Source: Hydnum rufescens UP504 (taxonomy: Eukaryota; Basidiomycota; Agaricomycetes; Cantharellales; Hydnaceae). From it: DNA of 64,000 bases. Position numbers and translations under genes: made by a program. The DNA is taken from the NCBI GenBank assembly GCA_014904985.1, contig MU129007.1:153569-217568 (forward strand). Reading direction: 5' to 3'. Below the pieces are notes generated by a model. The model saw only the letters and a list, made by a program, of their open reading frames with translations. It made no database searches and was not told the origin of the DNA. Shown piece after piece: positions 21,672 through 33,566 of this stretch; within the stretch, counting starts at the first letter, position 1; every line of letters starts with the position of its first letter.

Positions 21672-23751
21672 GTAAGCTCCAATGATATATTCCTGTATCT
21701 TGGCCCTGCGGTTGTTCTTATGAGCAGAAGACGGTAATTGGATTGTCAGATCCTACTCGTAGATCCAACCGCCCACAGGACACTGTTGCTCCAAGATATT
21801 TTAAACGAGAAGCCAGGAGGAGCCACCGCTCCTAAATATGTTTTTTTAGTCAAGGTGCCGTGGTACAAAGGAGCCACAGGTTTGATGCATGAAGGGAATC
21901 GGAAGGCGCCGGCGTTGCGTCCGGTCCAAAGCGACCACGCTGAGACGTACGCGTCGTCTAGAACGAGGCTCACTACGAGCTTCTCTCCCCCTCGCGTCGC
22001 TCTGCCAGGGTCAGCTGGTGAGGCCACCCGTCCGGGAAGACCCGCCACCGTCACGTCCCATGACCGACCATTCATGCTTGTGGGGACGAAGCCACTTGGG
22101 ATTTGCGACACCCGAGAATTTCCCTATAGGCTCATCGATCTCCCGGCCTCGATCTTCGGTTGTCGCTGGCTGAGAACCCCACGAATACGATAACTATAGG
22201 CTGGATACGAATTTGAGACGGCGATCCGAGAATATGTCTCCAGGAAAATCTACGATCGCACCCGAAAGCCAATTTGGGATCTAACAACAGTCGCGGTCTG
22301 GGGCTTCTAATAATTTTGCCTGGATGTTTTACATCTCGTCGCGATTGTTCAAAGAAGACGATTCTGAACAGCCTTCGCCAAAACCTCGGTCTTACAGTAG
22401 TAGCACAGATGTTTGATGAACCCCGCATTCCGAAAATACCCCCTCCTCACCGTCGAATAATTCGGTCGACGGACTGCATCTCCGAGCCTCCACTACCCTC
22501 CTTATTTACCTGTTTTCCATCCAAACCAGGATACTGCAGGAAATCGAAGTCAAGCGACAACGATTTCCCGTTCCCAACTGATACATTGTTGCGGTACAAA
22601 TGGAAGTGTATCGTACTTCGTGAATGTTTCTAAACATGGTCAAAGACTTGGATTGTCCCATGCATCGAGCAAATTGTGGTCTTTCTGCTGTAGCGACGAT
22701 CTCCGCGTAAGCGGTTGTCGAATATCCTTTTCAAGGTCCATGATTTCTATGTTGACCACACTTGGCAAGCCCTGACATCATCAGCCCTTGGCCCGAGGCG
22801 ACCCTACTCGGGAGTTTTCTACATTCTCCTTTATGCTTCAACGTGTCCATGGTCACTCTGTGAGTGCAATAGGCTAGCCCAATTATTTTTCCTACTAATT
22901 CATGCCATATTCTCGGGTCTTCCTCACCTCTCATCGCAGGTCTTTTTGAAAGAGATTCCTAAATTTCAATTCTTTCCCCTAAGCCGATTCCCGGCGGAAG
23001 GATGTGGAGTCACATTCAGGAAGATCTGCAAACATCCCTTCTGAAGCAATTATTAGTTTCTCATTCGCTGCGCATTTTACAGTAATTCCTGTGTGCTCCC
23101 GGGAACACCAATACAATGCAAATGTGACTAAACTTAGGGATCTGTTCTATGTTGATGCGGGGGATATCACTGTAGGCGGATCTACGTTCTACAATGGGGA
23201 TACAGATCAAGCATCAATGCATCGTTTTATATATTTTTCAGAACCCAATAGTTCCTCCGAGGCGCCAAAATATATATTCTATTCTGTAGACTCAGCAGTA
23301 TGCAGTAGCTGTGATGTCACGATCAGTCACAGTGTCACAATGAGGTTTAAACATCTGTGTTTCCTCGACGCAATTTGACATATGACTGCCGATGCGCCCC
23401 AGTGACTTTGTTGGAGTGTCGTTACAGGCACTTCTGCATCCTTCCGGGCGTTAACTCCCCCAGCGCTGGTGTCGGTGACTGACATAGAACATTATGAAAG
23501 TTGCCGCTCAGATCCACATACCAGGTCATGTTGGTGCTTTTCAGATCGTTCACTGACCCTATAGCTACAGCACTCCGATGTTGTCGGGGAGATTTGTTCG
23601 GAGCAGCTCCCAATCTAGACCGAGCTGGCTGCCGAACCTTAGTCTGGTCGTCTTCGAAATTTGTCTACGTCTGGAGTCTTCATAAACCTGGGGACTTCCT
23701 CAGGATTGGTCACCTTCAATTCCCCGATTTCGATCTTAACCTCTCGTCACG
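21672..23751. other. Long divergent intergenic region
   Basis: Upstream of both the ammonium transporter and the small membrane protein gene. Two kilobases with only short overlapping frames on both strands. No recognised gene. Confidence 0.5.
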
Positions 23752-24235
23752 ATGGCACCTATAATCTCCCTTTTCGAGCGCGCTGACTATGGGCCTACAT
23801 TCACCCACGTACAGCACAGTAAATCTGGACTCGTCGCCGCTGCGATTGGTGAGTCATGTGTATCTCTAGTAGCGATGCACATTCTGAGCGTGACCTCCTT
23901 TGTGCTTGATAGGCAGTGGGTTGTTAGCCCTAGTAATCATCTACGCTTACGGCGCGCGAATACTACTGGCTTTTCTTTGCTTCTTTTTTCCGTGCTGGTT
24001 CAAAGAGCCCCCACCCAGTACTCTTGCGTACCGAAGGGAACTATTCACCCATATTCCGATCACGTCCCCAGCGATGCGTTGGAACGACAGAATTGACCCT
24101 CCTCCGGCATATGCTTCAACGAGCTCTCTGCCCTCTTTCTCCGAACGCGATCCTTCTCTTCCATCACCACGTGCCACTGGGCGATTCAACACGGCAGGCA
24201 TCGAAGCACCTTGCTCGATTCCATTAGCCGACTAG
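23752..24235 (+). CDS. Small single-span membrane protein with PPxY motif
   Basis: Exons 23752-23848 and 23913-24235 join in phase (AAI/GSGLL). The protein is about 139 residues: a short N-terminal region, one strong membrane helix (LLALVIIYAYGARILLAFLC), then a Pro/Ser-rich cytoplasmic tail with PPPAY, a PPxY motif known to bind WW domains of Nedd4/Rsp5 ubiquitin ligases. Right after the stop the text goes on in another frame as more Pro-rich tail (PPPERRASSPRGSPEVTPAP) to about 24360, so the stop may come from a one-base error near 24233. An adaptor role for Rsp5-driven sorting is an inference from the motif and topology alone. Confidence 0.6.
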
Positions 24236-24689
24236 TCCCCCTCCGGAACGCCGTGCATCGTCCCCTCGTGGCTCGCCTGAAGTGACACCGGCTCCGTTCC
24301 CTGCATCTCGGGCGCCAATTCCGCCTGATGGCGAGGCCCCAACTGGCTCATATGCGTGATGCTGTCTCTCAAAACAGCCTCTGAAGGTCAACTGTTTCAT
24401 CTCTTGCTCCACCTCTCTGTAGCCCACGCCACGTAGCGCAGGCTCGGCGATACATTGAGCGGTTTCGGAGAGCCGTGGATGCATTGCTACGTATTCCAGC
24501 GTCGGCTGTTAACTGCGAAGGAGGGGACATTAATAGCTGATGGACTCCTCTCGCTTTCGTTATTGTAACTTGGTCCGATTCCTCGGTCTCCCTCTATTTC
24601 GTTCTGGACTATTGGCTCTTTTCATTAGATACGGCTTTTCTGGGCTCAATTAAAATACATCTAGCGTTCTAAGGCATCCATGCATCAAT
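24236..24689. other. Gene-free stretch (possible continuation of the PPxY tail at its start)
   Basis: The first 125 bases could be the frameshifted tail of the preceding gene. The rest is the gap between two convergent 3' ends. Confidence 0.45.
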
Positions 24690-25780
24690 CTATAAGGCAG
24701 CAGTGAATCGGGAGGAAACTGTCATCTCATAAACTCCCAAGAAGCAGGCGCCACCAGCCGAGATCCATAATGTACGAGGTACAACCCCAGAAAATAAAGC
24801 TCGCAGGCCTTCTTTCTGATATATTGCCTTAAGACGACGAAGTATCGCCCCCTTCGAAGTCCGATCCGACTTTGGGGGAGTAAGACGTGTTAATCCAATG
24901 TGAAAGCCAAGGAGTGGAGAACGAAAGGGATGAACAGACCTGCATGTCTAGCATGACTCGAGTTTTGAGTACATCGAGAGGCGTTGTAGCAGCAGCAGCT
25001 ACACCTCCGGCAAGAGATCCGCACGCGGCAGCTTCATGTGCGCGCAAAGGTCTTTGGAGCCTAGCAGCGAGGGCCGATTTGAGATATTCGTAAAGAGGGA
25101 ATTGCAGAGATGTGAACGGGATCTGTCAAGCAAACAAATTTTTCTGTCAGCAATAACCGTGCACTTGAGGAAGAAGTATAACGGACCTCGCGAGCGATGG
25201 TAATCCTAAAGCCCCGATACAATCCCAATATCCCGTCCGCCCGCAACACGTTACGAAATGCGTCCCGGGAGGAAGCAGAAAGGCCATATGACGAGGTCTG
25301 CGTACGTGACTTGACGACCTCGGTGGGCACGCGAACAAGACACGCGACACACTCGCCTATGGACGCAGCGACCACATGATTCAACGGCGAAGGATGCGAG
25401 AGAGGGGAGGGGAGGTTGTGCTTTAAATAATCATAGGTCGTGAAGAAAGCTGCCGCTGAGAATAACAGTCATCTCTAGGATTGATGTTTTGCAACTCCAG
25501 TTGCAAATGAAGAATGTATCATACCGCCTGGTGCACTTCCTACTATCACACTCCCGACGCCTCTATAAACGCCTCTAAATCCACCAGCTGCGATCAGCCC
25601 TTGTGTGGACTGCAGTCGAGTCTTGATAGTGTCAATAGGAAAGAAAAGCAAATCGACAGACGTCCCCGCCGCACCGCCAGCCTATGTGTACATATCACAC
25701 AGCCGAACTGGAATGAGCAGAATATCATCCCTCACGTACTACCAGAGATTGCGGAAGCTCGGCGGTGAGTCCAAACTCAT
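24690..25780 (-). CDS. PET8: Mitochondrial S-adenosylmethionine carrier
   Basis: Inner-membrane carrier (SLC25 family) bringing SAM into mitochondria. Exons: 25780 to about 25738, 25681-25525, 25455-25187, 25122-24940, 24869-24690. The three repeat signatures are present: [23 protein letters not shown] and [10 protein letters not shown]. Other words: [68 protein letters not shown] and [20 protein letters not shown]. It is close in pattern to yeast Pet8 and mammalian SAMC. The first splice is in phase only if one T is added near 25744 (giving [17 protein letters not shown]). It starts 63 bases downstream of the stop of the acyl-CoA ligase gene. Confidence 0.9.
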
Positions 25781-25842
25781 TGTAGGAACGAATCACAAGA
25801 TCAACCGTTGCTGACGTAATATACAACATTTTCACACACATC

Positions 25843-28372
25843 TCAAAGACGGGCGGGAATTGTATGTGCTCGCGCATATCTATCCTGAAGCTCCCTGCGG
25901 AGTACCTTCCCTGTGGGATTCTTTGGGATCTGCAGAGACGAATGTGAGCTGGACATAACATATATTAGAGTTACACCGCACCTCGTCAATAAATTCGATA
26001 CCTCCACGAAGCCATTTCGGCTTACTGAGATGCTCTTGCACGACTCTATGAATTTCTTCTGCGGATTTCTCCGGACCCTGCTTCAGACCTCGTCCTGACA
26101 ACACGACCCAAGCACGGGGTGCCACCGAGTCGATGTCGCTACCAGACGACGGGAACGGGACGGCAGCGACACAAATATCGTCCATAAACGATTTGCAGTG
26201 CGTCAAGATGGTCTCCTCGATCTCGGTAGGGGCGACCTGCACGCCTCCTACTTTAAAAATATCCTAACGCAACGGTTCATTGAATAATCAGGATGGTACC
26301 GGGACTTGGTTGTTGTTTCCAACGCGCCTTTATACGATCGACAAAATAGAAGTACCCGTCCCTATCGTAGCGGAACTACATAATTGCCTTGATGAGCGCA
26401 CACTGTAGAGGATCAAGCACAGAAGACACACCCGATCACCAGTTCGCAGCCAATCCGAACTCTCAAGACCTTCAAGCGCCAATCCAAAGGTCTCCTTAGT
26501 CACTCGTTCATTTCTCCAATACCCAAGAGCGATATTAGGGCCTCGAATCCACAGTTCGCCAACCTGATCCAAGGGGTTGGCTATTAGACTATCTCTACCG
26601 TTAATGTTCTTGACTAGCACAGCTTCCATCCCAGTATGCAAAGACAACGCGGTGGAGACATCGTGTCCCGCAGGTGCACGAGTGGGGACGGAGATAGGGG
26701 GAGGAAGAATGCCCAAAGTCTACCCCATGGTTAAATTATAAATACATTGTATTGGAAAATTGAGGCCTGAAGAGGGACGGGATTTGACTTACAGCTTCTG
26801 ACATTCCATACGCCTGTAGAGAAGACAAAATTTAAGTCGGAACAATGGATAGGAGGGAGAGAAAAATTACTATATGGTCAAGGACTTACTTGGGAGACTT
26901 GAAGGTGCTTCCCCACAAGCGAGTTGGGGACAACCGCCTCCCTGACCTGATTTTTAAGTTCTCTAGAGAGATGTGCAGCCGCCGATGAAATCTTGACCAG
27001 CGATTGAAAGGTGTTGTGCTGCTCTTCCTTGTTCATGTTGCGGAGTAGGGGAGACGTGACAAGTTTATGTAACATGGAAGGCACCATCGTAAGAGATGTG
27101 ATGCGGTATCTGTGGCGGAGTTCAGGATGTGCATGAAGAAAAACGGGAGCCATAGATTGGCGAATGATCAAGCGCGGTGCTATACAAATATATATTTATA
27201 AAACGCCTTACTTGCGGATGGCCTTGAGAGCCTCGCCCACATTCCAGTCTGCGAGCATCACCACTGTGATGGGGGAAAGATATGCGCTGGATCAAGCAAT
27301 ATAGTCAATAGCATCAGCAGGATATTGAATGATCGCAAGGAAAATCCACAGACTGCAAACAATTGGCGAATAACCCCATGGTGTGGTACATTGGCAAAAC
27401 CCCTAGAGAACGTATAACGATGGGAGGGGATTGCGGTAGGGGAGGCCGCCCAGAAACAAAAGGCGAGTTGTTGGAGGCCTGTGCTTCCACGGCGCGGGAC
27501 CATACCACACCCTGCGCCAGAGTCGCTACACTTGCTCGCGAAGGTGTTGAGAAGGCCAAAAGCACGAGCGAAGGATCATTAGGAGATATCCTTACATGTT
27601 TTCCTGGCCAATCATGACCGCTTTTGGTAAACCGCTGGTACCGCTGGAAAAGATAAGATACTTCACCCAAGATATGAGGTTGAATTTTCTGCGCACTACA
27701 GGAGCACAAGTGATGAAGGGGACTTACAGCAAGCATGCCTCGTCGGATGGAACACACAGGGGTTCAGGGATATTGATAGTTCGTGCGATTAATACATCAA
27801 CATCGAAACATTCGGGAGAAACGCGATTGTTTAATAGTGCATGAATCTGGATGGGTGTCTCGAGCCTAGCCCTGACAGCTGCAGAAGAGCGGATAGCGAG
27901 AGGCATAAAGGCAGCTGACGCGAAGATGTGTTTTGGTTCGGATAGTGTCAGCGCCCGTACTAGTTCTTCATGCGTCCAATGACTGTTGAGCAAAACAAAA
28001 GGTATTCCACTATACAGACATGCATGGACTATAACAGGGAAGTCCTAGGCATGTTATGTGGGCAAAATTCATGGACAAAATGAGAAGGAGTGTTGCAGAT
28101 ACGGACCACGTTCCCCTCACTTAGGATGCCCACTCTTTCGCCTTGAGGTAGGACCTCAAGTCCACCCAGGTCTCTTGGTGTGGTGAGCGCTGTTGCCAAT
28201 CGCCGAACCCGGTGCACATGTTCTGCCCGAGTACGAGACACGCCGTAAGAGCATCGATTGTGACGATGTGGTCACCAGGGACGGAGAGACCTGGTTTAGT
28301 AAACAGAAAGGAGAATACGTTCGTTTCTGGTACGGGCACGAATGGCACACCCGATTTAATGATGGCAGTCAT
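25843..28372 (-). CDS. 4-coumarate-CoA-ligase-like acyl-CoA synthetase
   Basis: Adenylate-forming enzyme of the ANL superfamily that would activate an aromatic or fatty acid to its CoA ester. Seen: start MTAIIKSGVPFVPVPETNVF, GERVGILSEGNVDFPVIVHA, LYSGIPFVLLNSHWTHEEL, the AMP-binding loop IFSSGTSGLPKAVM, LGVLPMYHTMGLF, YRITSLTMVPSMLHKL, a 21-base exon encoding AYGMSEA, VGELWIRGPNIALGYWRNE, WLRTGD, YDRDGYFYFVDRIK, DIFKVGGVQVAPTEIEETIL, and the C-terminal catalytic Lys motif PKNPTGKVLRREL. Two one-base breaks are likely, near 28243 and 27726, where one more G would restore frame and phase. No peroxisomal SKL-type ending (ends IPARL). Substrate cannot be told from sequence. Confidence 0.87.
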
Positions 28373-28810
28373 GTTAGAGTTGGGCGGAAGTGAAGAATAG
28401 CAAGCACGATGAGTTGTGGCGCGAAGTGCTCGTTATACCATTATACATACAGTATAGACGGGCCGTGTCGCCGTACATCCGCACAAAATCTAAGCGATAT
28501 ATCCCTCACCAAAGATTCAAAGAGCGTAATCACGGGCCAACCACACGGACACAGCAAAGCCCAACTGTTCCAAGCGTTGCCCCCAGTACCAGCTGATGTC
28601 AGCCTAACGTCTCCTCCTGCAGAAATGCCGACTGTCTTGCGCCGCACGCGCTCATGGTTTTCGCTAAAATAAGTGAATTGGATGTTAATAGATTACATAG
28701 GCGTAACATTCCGGCTCGGCAGACTACTGTAGCCGCACAAAGTCTAACAAAGTGGCTAGCGAGTCTGTCTCCGTTGCTCGTCGGTCAAACCCTTTGTCTC
28801 TACTGGCATG

Positions 28811-28912
28811 GTTGTGTGAGAGATTGCGAAGCAATTGCTTCGCCGATCTCAGTGCATGAGAGCGGCAGATATGACTGTGCGGGAGGGTGGGATTATCTGC
28901 CGCTCTCACAAC
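28811..28912. repeat. Nested inverted repeats (foldback)
   Basis: An 18-base perfect palindrome, GCGAAGCAATTGCTTCGC, lies at 28826-28843. Just beside it, 28858-28871 (GAGAGCGGCAGATA) is a perfect inverted match of 28894-28907 with a 22-base loop. The outer ends GTTGTGTGAGAG and CTCTCACAAC also pair apart from a two-base bulge. Such density of hairpins fits a MITE remnant or a structured regulatory site. Confidence 0.7.
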
Positions 28913-28952
28913 TAAGCCAGTAAACAAAGTGATGAAACAAAATCAAGGGTGA

Positions 28953-28964
28953 GGGGGGGGGGGG
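28953..28964. repeat. Poly-G tract (12 G)
   Basis: A run of 12 G residues. It is listed because many gene models in this window break at shorter G/C runs, so run lengths may be unreliable. Confidence 0.9.
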
Positions 28965-29732
28965 TTGGGAAAGAAAAGTGCCTAGTCTCCTCTCCCAGAC
29001 AGGCTGCTGGTGTGGCCTCGTGCCACGTCCGGGGAGCTCCTGGGGACGGCAATCTTGTTCCTTACCATTTCAGTCGGCAAAGGTGTTGTTGGACCCATGG
29101 GTGCTTTTGTTGTGCGACTCTCCAAGGCAGGTATAAAGAACAGAATTTTATTATATTTGAGAAGCATGCAATGCCTCTGGAAATTGAGGCCTGAATCTGG
29201 AGTCACCACCTTGTAACCTGTTCATCCGTTTGTCCGTTTGTTCACTCACTCATCTGCCCATTAATATCGCTCTTGTAAGTTGAAAATCTGGTTTCTGTAG
29301 TGTATGTCACCCCAGAACCTGATTCAGTCTCCAATTTTTCTGAGTGTGACACCCAATATAGTGCCCGATCTAGATAGCAATACCCCCATGGCGATGTTGT
29401 TGAAGAACCGGTGTGGAGCCACTTAGATTTGCACAACAAGTGGAAAGATAGAGTGTTTGATCAGAGCTCAAGCAAACACACTTGAGATCTAGAAGGATAT
29501 GCTGACTAAACAATGAGCATTAGAGCTCGCCCATCCCCAATTCCACCAGACGTGACCAGGTTGCTATCGGTGGGAGCAGCTTTTTCTAGGCTGTGACGTG
29601 ACAGTACAGTAACCCCTGGTGTGACGCGTGACGTATCGCTACGACCGTAACACTACAGTAACAACACCGCAGAGCGAAATCCAATTGGAGATTCGGTGAT
29701 GCCTGTGCAGGTGCTAAGAGTAGGATCCCCGC

Positions 29733-29904
29733 TAGTGTTGCCAAGACTCGGGCTTGAGCACTCGAGCCCGAGCGAACTCCTTTTTGAGCCAGCCAAATCT
29801 TTTGTTGATCCAGACTCAGCTAACTATTTATGGTATAGAATATATCACAAGTCGTTGGATCAAGTCGACTGGAGGCCAAGTCGAGCCAAGTCGTGGCAAC
29901 ACTA
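29733..29904. mobile_element. MITE-like element with TA-flanked terminal inverted repeats
   Basis: The left end reads TAGTGTTGCCAAGACTCGG and the right end, reverse-complemented, reads TAGTGTTGCCACGACTTGG: 17 of 19 bases match. Both ends abut TA, as for Tc1/mariner-type insertions. The 172-base element has no coding capacity and contains several CAAGTCG direct repeats near its right end and a CTCGGGCT...TCGAGCCCGAG hairpin near its left end. Confidence 0.7.
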
Positions 29905-30525
29905 CGACCACAGAGCACAGTACGAAGTTTGGCACCAGCAGGTTTCTTTTCGGAGAAATACTGCAAGGCACACGTGACAGGTGAGTGGTAATCTCGATGA
30001 CCTGATTGGAAGTGAGCGGCTATAGCGGAATAGTTATGTAATTCATGTTGTGAACGACTTTAGCGCCGACTTCATGTCTGCCGGAGTCGGGACATGGGCG
30101 CTCACCGAATAGGAGTTTTCTCAATGTTTCCCTCCAATTCCGTGCGTGGATTGAGGACTCCGGCCTCGTCATCCCGGGCTGTGCGGCCGGCAATGCGCGA
30201 AGGATCTGCAACGTTTTCGATTATTCGACTCCGCCTGACTATCCCAAATTCATCGACATGTCAGGTGCCTGAGGCACGGACCTGTGGCCCCTAGATTGGT
30301 AGCAGCCCGGATCATGGCCCTTATAGAAACAATTCTCTCTCAATGTAGTACTTTCAATCACCCCAAGCACCGCCGCCGATTTCCGTCGAACCATGCGTCC
30401 ATCTACTTATTTTTCGAGCATTCGCCTTTTTGCATTGCACACGGATTTCAAACGCTCGTCCGCACATTTTTGAAATCAGCTGTAACAACACTCTACAGCT
30501 CCATCTTCCCCTCACCTTGCCTATC

Positions 30526-32672
30526 ATGTTGTCTTATTGTACTGTTGTCGCCTTACTACCTCTGGTCTTGGGCCGTTCAGTCTCTCTGAATCTTGAGACG
30601 AGGGCTAAGTATCATTCTACCTGCTTGGCCATCCAGCACGTCATATCTCACGCTTCCCAAGTATTTCATCCTGGTAAGTAATCGTCTGTTGTCATATATT
30701 TACCTCCCAGGGTCAAATAATCCCATAGGGAGCGTACCATATGTCAATGACACATCCCACTGGGTTCCCTCTAGCACTCAAGCTTCTGCCTGTTCAGTGG
30801 AGCCAGGGACCGTTGAGGACGTCTCCAAAATTGTAAACCATTTGCATCGTCACTGTATCACACATGGGCACTGACTTGCATCTACCTCACAGCTTAAAAT
30901 TATTGGTAGGACCTCCACACCTTTCGCTGTCAGTGGAGGCATTCAGCCACCCGCCAGTGCTTCATATTAAGATCATCCTCCCATAGGTGAAATCCGGAGG
31001 ACATGCGACAAATCAGGGCTTCAGTTCGACCCCCGGAGTCCATATTGCATTGTCCAGACTCAACACGGTCGCGTACCACCAAGACTCAAACACAGCAACC
31101 ATCGGGGCCGGACTCACTTGGGACAGAGTCTATGCCGAACTCGAGCCATATGGCGTGACGGTTCCCGGTGGGCGCATCTCTGGGGTCGGTGTTGGAGGAT
31201 TCACATTGGGTGGAGGTAAGCATATTGTTCCTCCATATTTTTACTTGACTTGGCTGTGTGGCTTATATGTTCTTCGCTTCAGGATATTCGTGGATCACTA
31301 ATCGACGTGGATTGGTGAGCAAGTTCTACAACTTTAGCTTGGAATGCTCTTCACAATCGTGTCTATTTAGGGCATAGATAACGTTGTGGAGTATGAGCTG
31401 GTTCTTCCCAGTGGTGAGATTACGACGGTCACAGCCAGTTCGAACCCGGAATTATCATTTGCATTGAGGGTAAGTGGCCGCGTGTCCCTTGTTATTGCCC
31501 ACATACTAACTCTGGCATTCGCTGCAGGGTGGATCTAACAATTTTGTGCGTCATAGATTTTATTGTGAACCTCATTGTGCTAAATTATATCCAGGGAATC
31601 GTAACAAAATTCATATTCAAGACTTACCGGATGGGCCTTGTTTGGGCAAGTAGGATATTCAATACCGGCAGACCAGGATATCATTATGCTAAAGATCATT
31701 GGATGCTAGGGTGGCGTTATGACATTTGCGAAATCGCATATTCCTCTGGTCCTCGAAGCCATCACAGATTTCGCAGCAAACAACACCAATCCAGATGCCA
31801 ATATTGTTGGGACCTACATCCACGCCCCCGGCTCTGCTCCCGAATTATCCATCCTGACCTTTTACAACGGCCCGACGCTTCCTTTGGCTATTTTCGACAA
31901 GTTCCTTTCTATCCCTAGAGCAAGTGAAGATCTGAGGACTCGCCCTTTTACCGACCTTATTTCTGCGGTATCTGCTCCATACTTGAACCCCACCCACCTC
32001 CGGTGAGGCCTCTTCCCACCTAGTCTACTATTCAGGTTCTTAATTAACGGCGTGTTTCCAGTGGAGCGCAGCATACCGTGTCCCTTACGGGTTATACTGT
32101 CGACATCTTATCCCAGATCCTCAATCAAACCGATGTCAGATTTGCCCCCCTTCCCTTATTGGATATTTACTGAGATGCAATCATAGTTCTACGCTGAATC
32201 TGGGTCATTCGCAAATGGGTCGTTGATTTCTGTGGCTATTGAACCATTCCTAGCATCTGGTGTGAGTTCTTTCAGTGCCAATGACACCGCATACCCGCAC
32301 AACCGATATATCTCGCCTCTTGCACTCTTTTGGGTAAGGAAATGGAATCCCCTTGCATCTGTCTTTTCTTTAATGTGCGGAATATCTTTCCATTAACAGG
32401 GGTGGCCTGATGAACGTACCGACTCAACTGCGATGCAGGACATGGAGCGTGCTGCGGCGGCCATCACCGCCACTGCCGAAGGCGAAGGCCAACAGCTGAC
32501 AGACCTTGCTCTCTATAATAACTACGCACTAGCTGATACGCCCCTCGAGAGGCTCTATACTGTTAATCTTCCAAGGCTCCGGAGTCTCAAGAAGAAGTAC
32601 GATCCTCGTAATAGTGCGTGGTTTTTCCGATTCGATCGTCACTGGGCTGCTAACCGTATCTCAATCGTCTAG
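30526..32672 (+). CDS. Secreted FAD-linked oxidoreductase (berberine-bridge / PCMH type)
   Basis: Extracellular flavin oxidase, probably acting on a carbohydrate or small alcohol. Start at 30526 with a signal peptide (MLSYCTVVALLPLVLGRSVS). Spliced text includes NDTSHWVPSSTQASACSVEP, IIGRTSTPFAVKSGGHATNQ, ATIGAGLTWDRVYAELEPYG, VTVPGGRISGVGVGGFTLGG, YSWITNRRGL, NVVEYELVLPSGEITTV, GIVTKFIFKTYRMGLVW, SILTFYNGPTLPLAIFDKF, and the BBE-like C-terminus LPRLRSLKKKYDPRNSAWFF. The SGGH and GGG words belong to the FAD-binding fold. At least nine short introns. The stretch 31650-31715 fits only with one G fewer at 31667-31668, so an indel or unresolved intron lies there. Confidence 0.85.
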
Positions 32673-33566
32673 TTATGAACCTCGCTGGAGGATTCCGATT
32701 TTAGGTGTATCCACTAAGAACTTCATTGCTTTATTAGACCCATGAGGGTGTTTTTTGTTTTTGTTTTTGTTCTTTCATCTGCACTTTTTGCTTGGCTCAG
32801 ATATTTCCTAGCCCGCCTGAGCACTGGACACTCTTCCTCTCTTGTCGTCTTATCATCAATGGCCACTACAATCTGGGTAGCTGCAATTTTCATTCGGTAC
32901 ATAGAATTTCATTGGGCATCCATACTACAAATAGATCCAATTTCTTTCCAGGTGATATCGAGGCTCACTTTGGCTGTTTAATCATTCTTATTATTTCACC
33001 AGGTTCAAGCCCAGTTTTTATAACAAACTTCCCAAAGAAGTCAAGCACATCCATTATATACTCCATGATATTGACTAATAGGTCCAGGTGGATTATATTA
33101 ATTGTTACTTGCTGCACAGCCCACATGTCCACAGAACAGGCTAGTTTGTCTAGGACCCAGGATCTCAGGGGAAATCACCATGTACAATAGGTCAAGAAGC
33201 CACCCAACACTGTCAATTTTTATCAGATGCATTCACGAGCGACCAATTCCCACGGCAGCCCGGCGGTAATCCTCGAGGGCGTTTTCCAAGCCGGCCTATT
33301 GTAGCCCCTGGCAAATGCTGTGGCCAGCGTCGTGACCGTATCAGTTACGTTTAGAACAATTCTTCGAATGGGCAGGTATTTGTCTCGAGCAATGGGCATT
33401 TCTAGTTCATATCCTGGAACCACCGGAACGACTAGGTCTGGAGACCCAATATCCAACAACGAAGGAAAATACGAATCAATTACAGGCCCCCAAAGAGAGC
33501 TAGCAGTAAACCAGACAAAGATAAGTAGAAGATCAATTAGGGCACAAGAGAAGATAGCGTATGAGG
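32673..33566. other. Convergent intergenic region with a weak coding scrap
   Basis: Between the 3' ends of the FAD oxidase and NOP56. On the minus strand about 33225-33510 stays open and reads SLWGPVIDSYFPSLLDIGSP, DLVVPVVPGYELEMPIARD. I could not assign it; it may be chance or a remnant. Confidence 0.45.

Larger units (their letters stand above)
28373..30525. other. Gene-free region with foldback and MITE-like DNA
   Basis: Upstream of the acyl-CoA ligase (-) and the FAD oxidase (+). Contains the foldback at 28811-28912, a poly-G tract at 28953-28964, and a small terminal-inverted-repeat element at 29733-29904, each listed separately. No gene recognised. Confidence 0.6.

Noticed and set aside
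24224..24484. Minus frame of 86 codons opposite the PPxY tail
   Set aside because: It is the shadow of a Pro-rich plus-strand tail and has no family signal.
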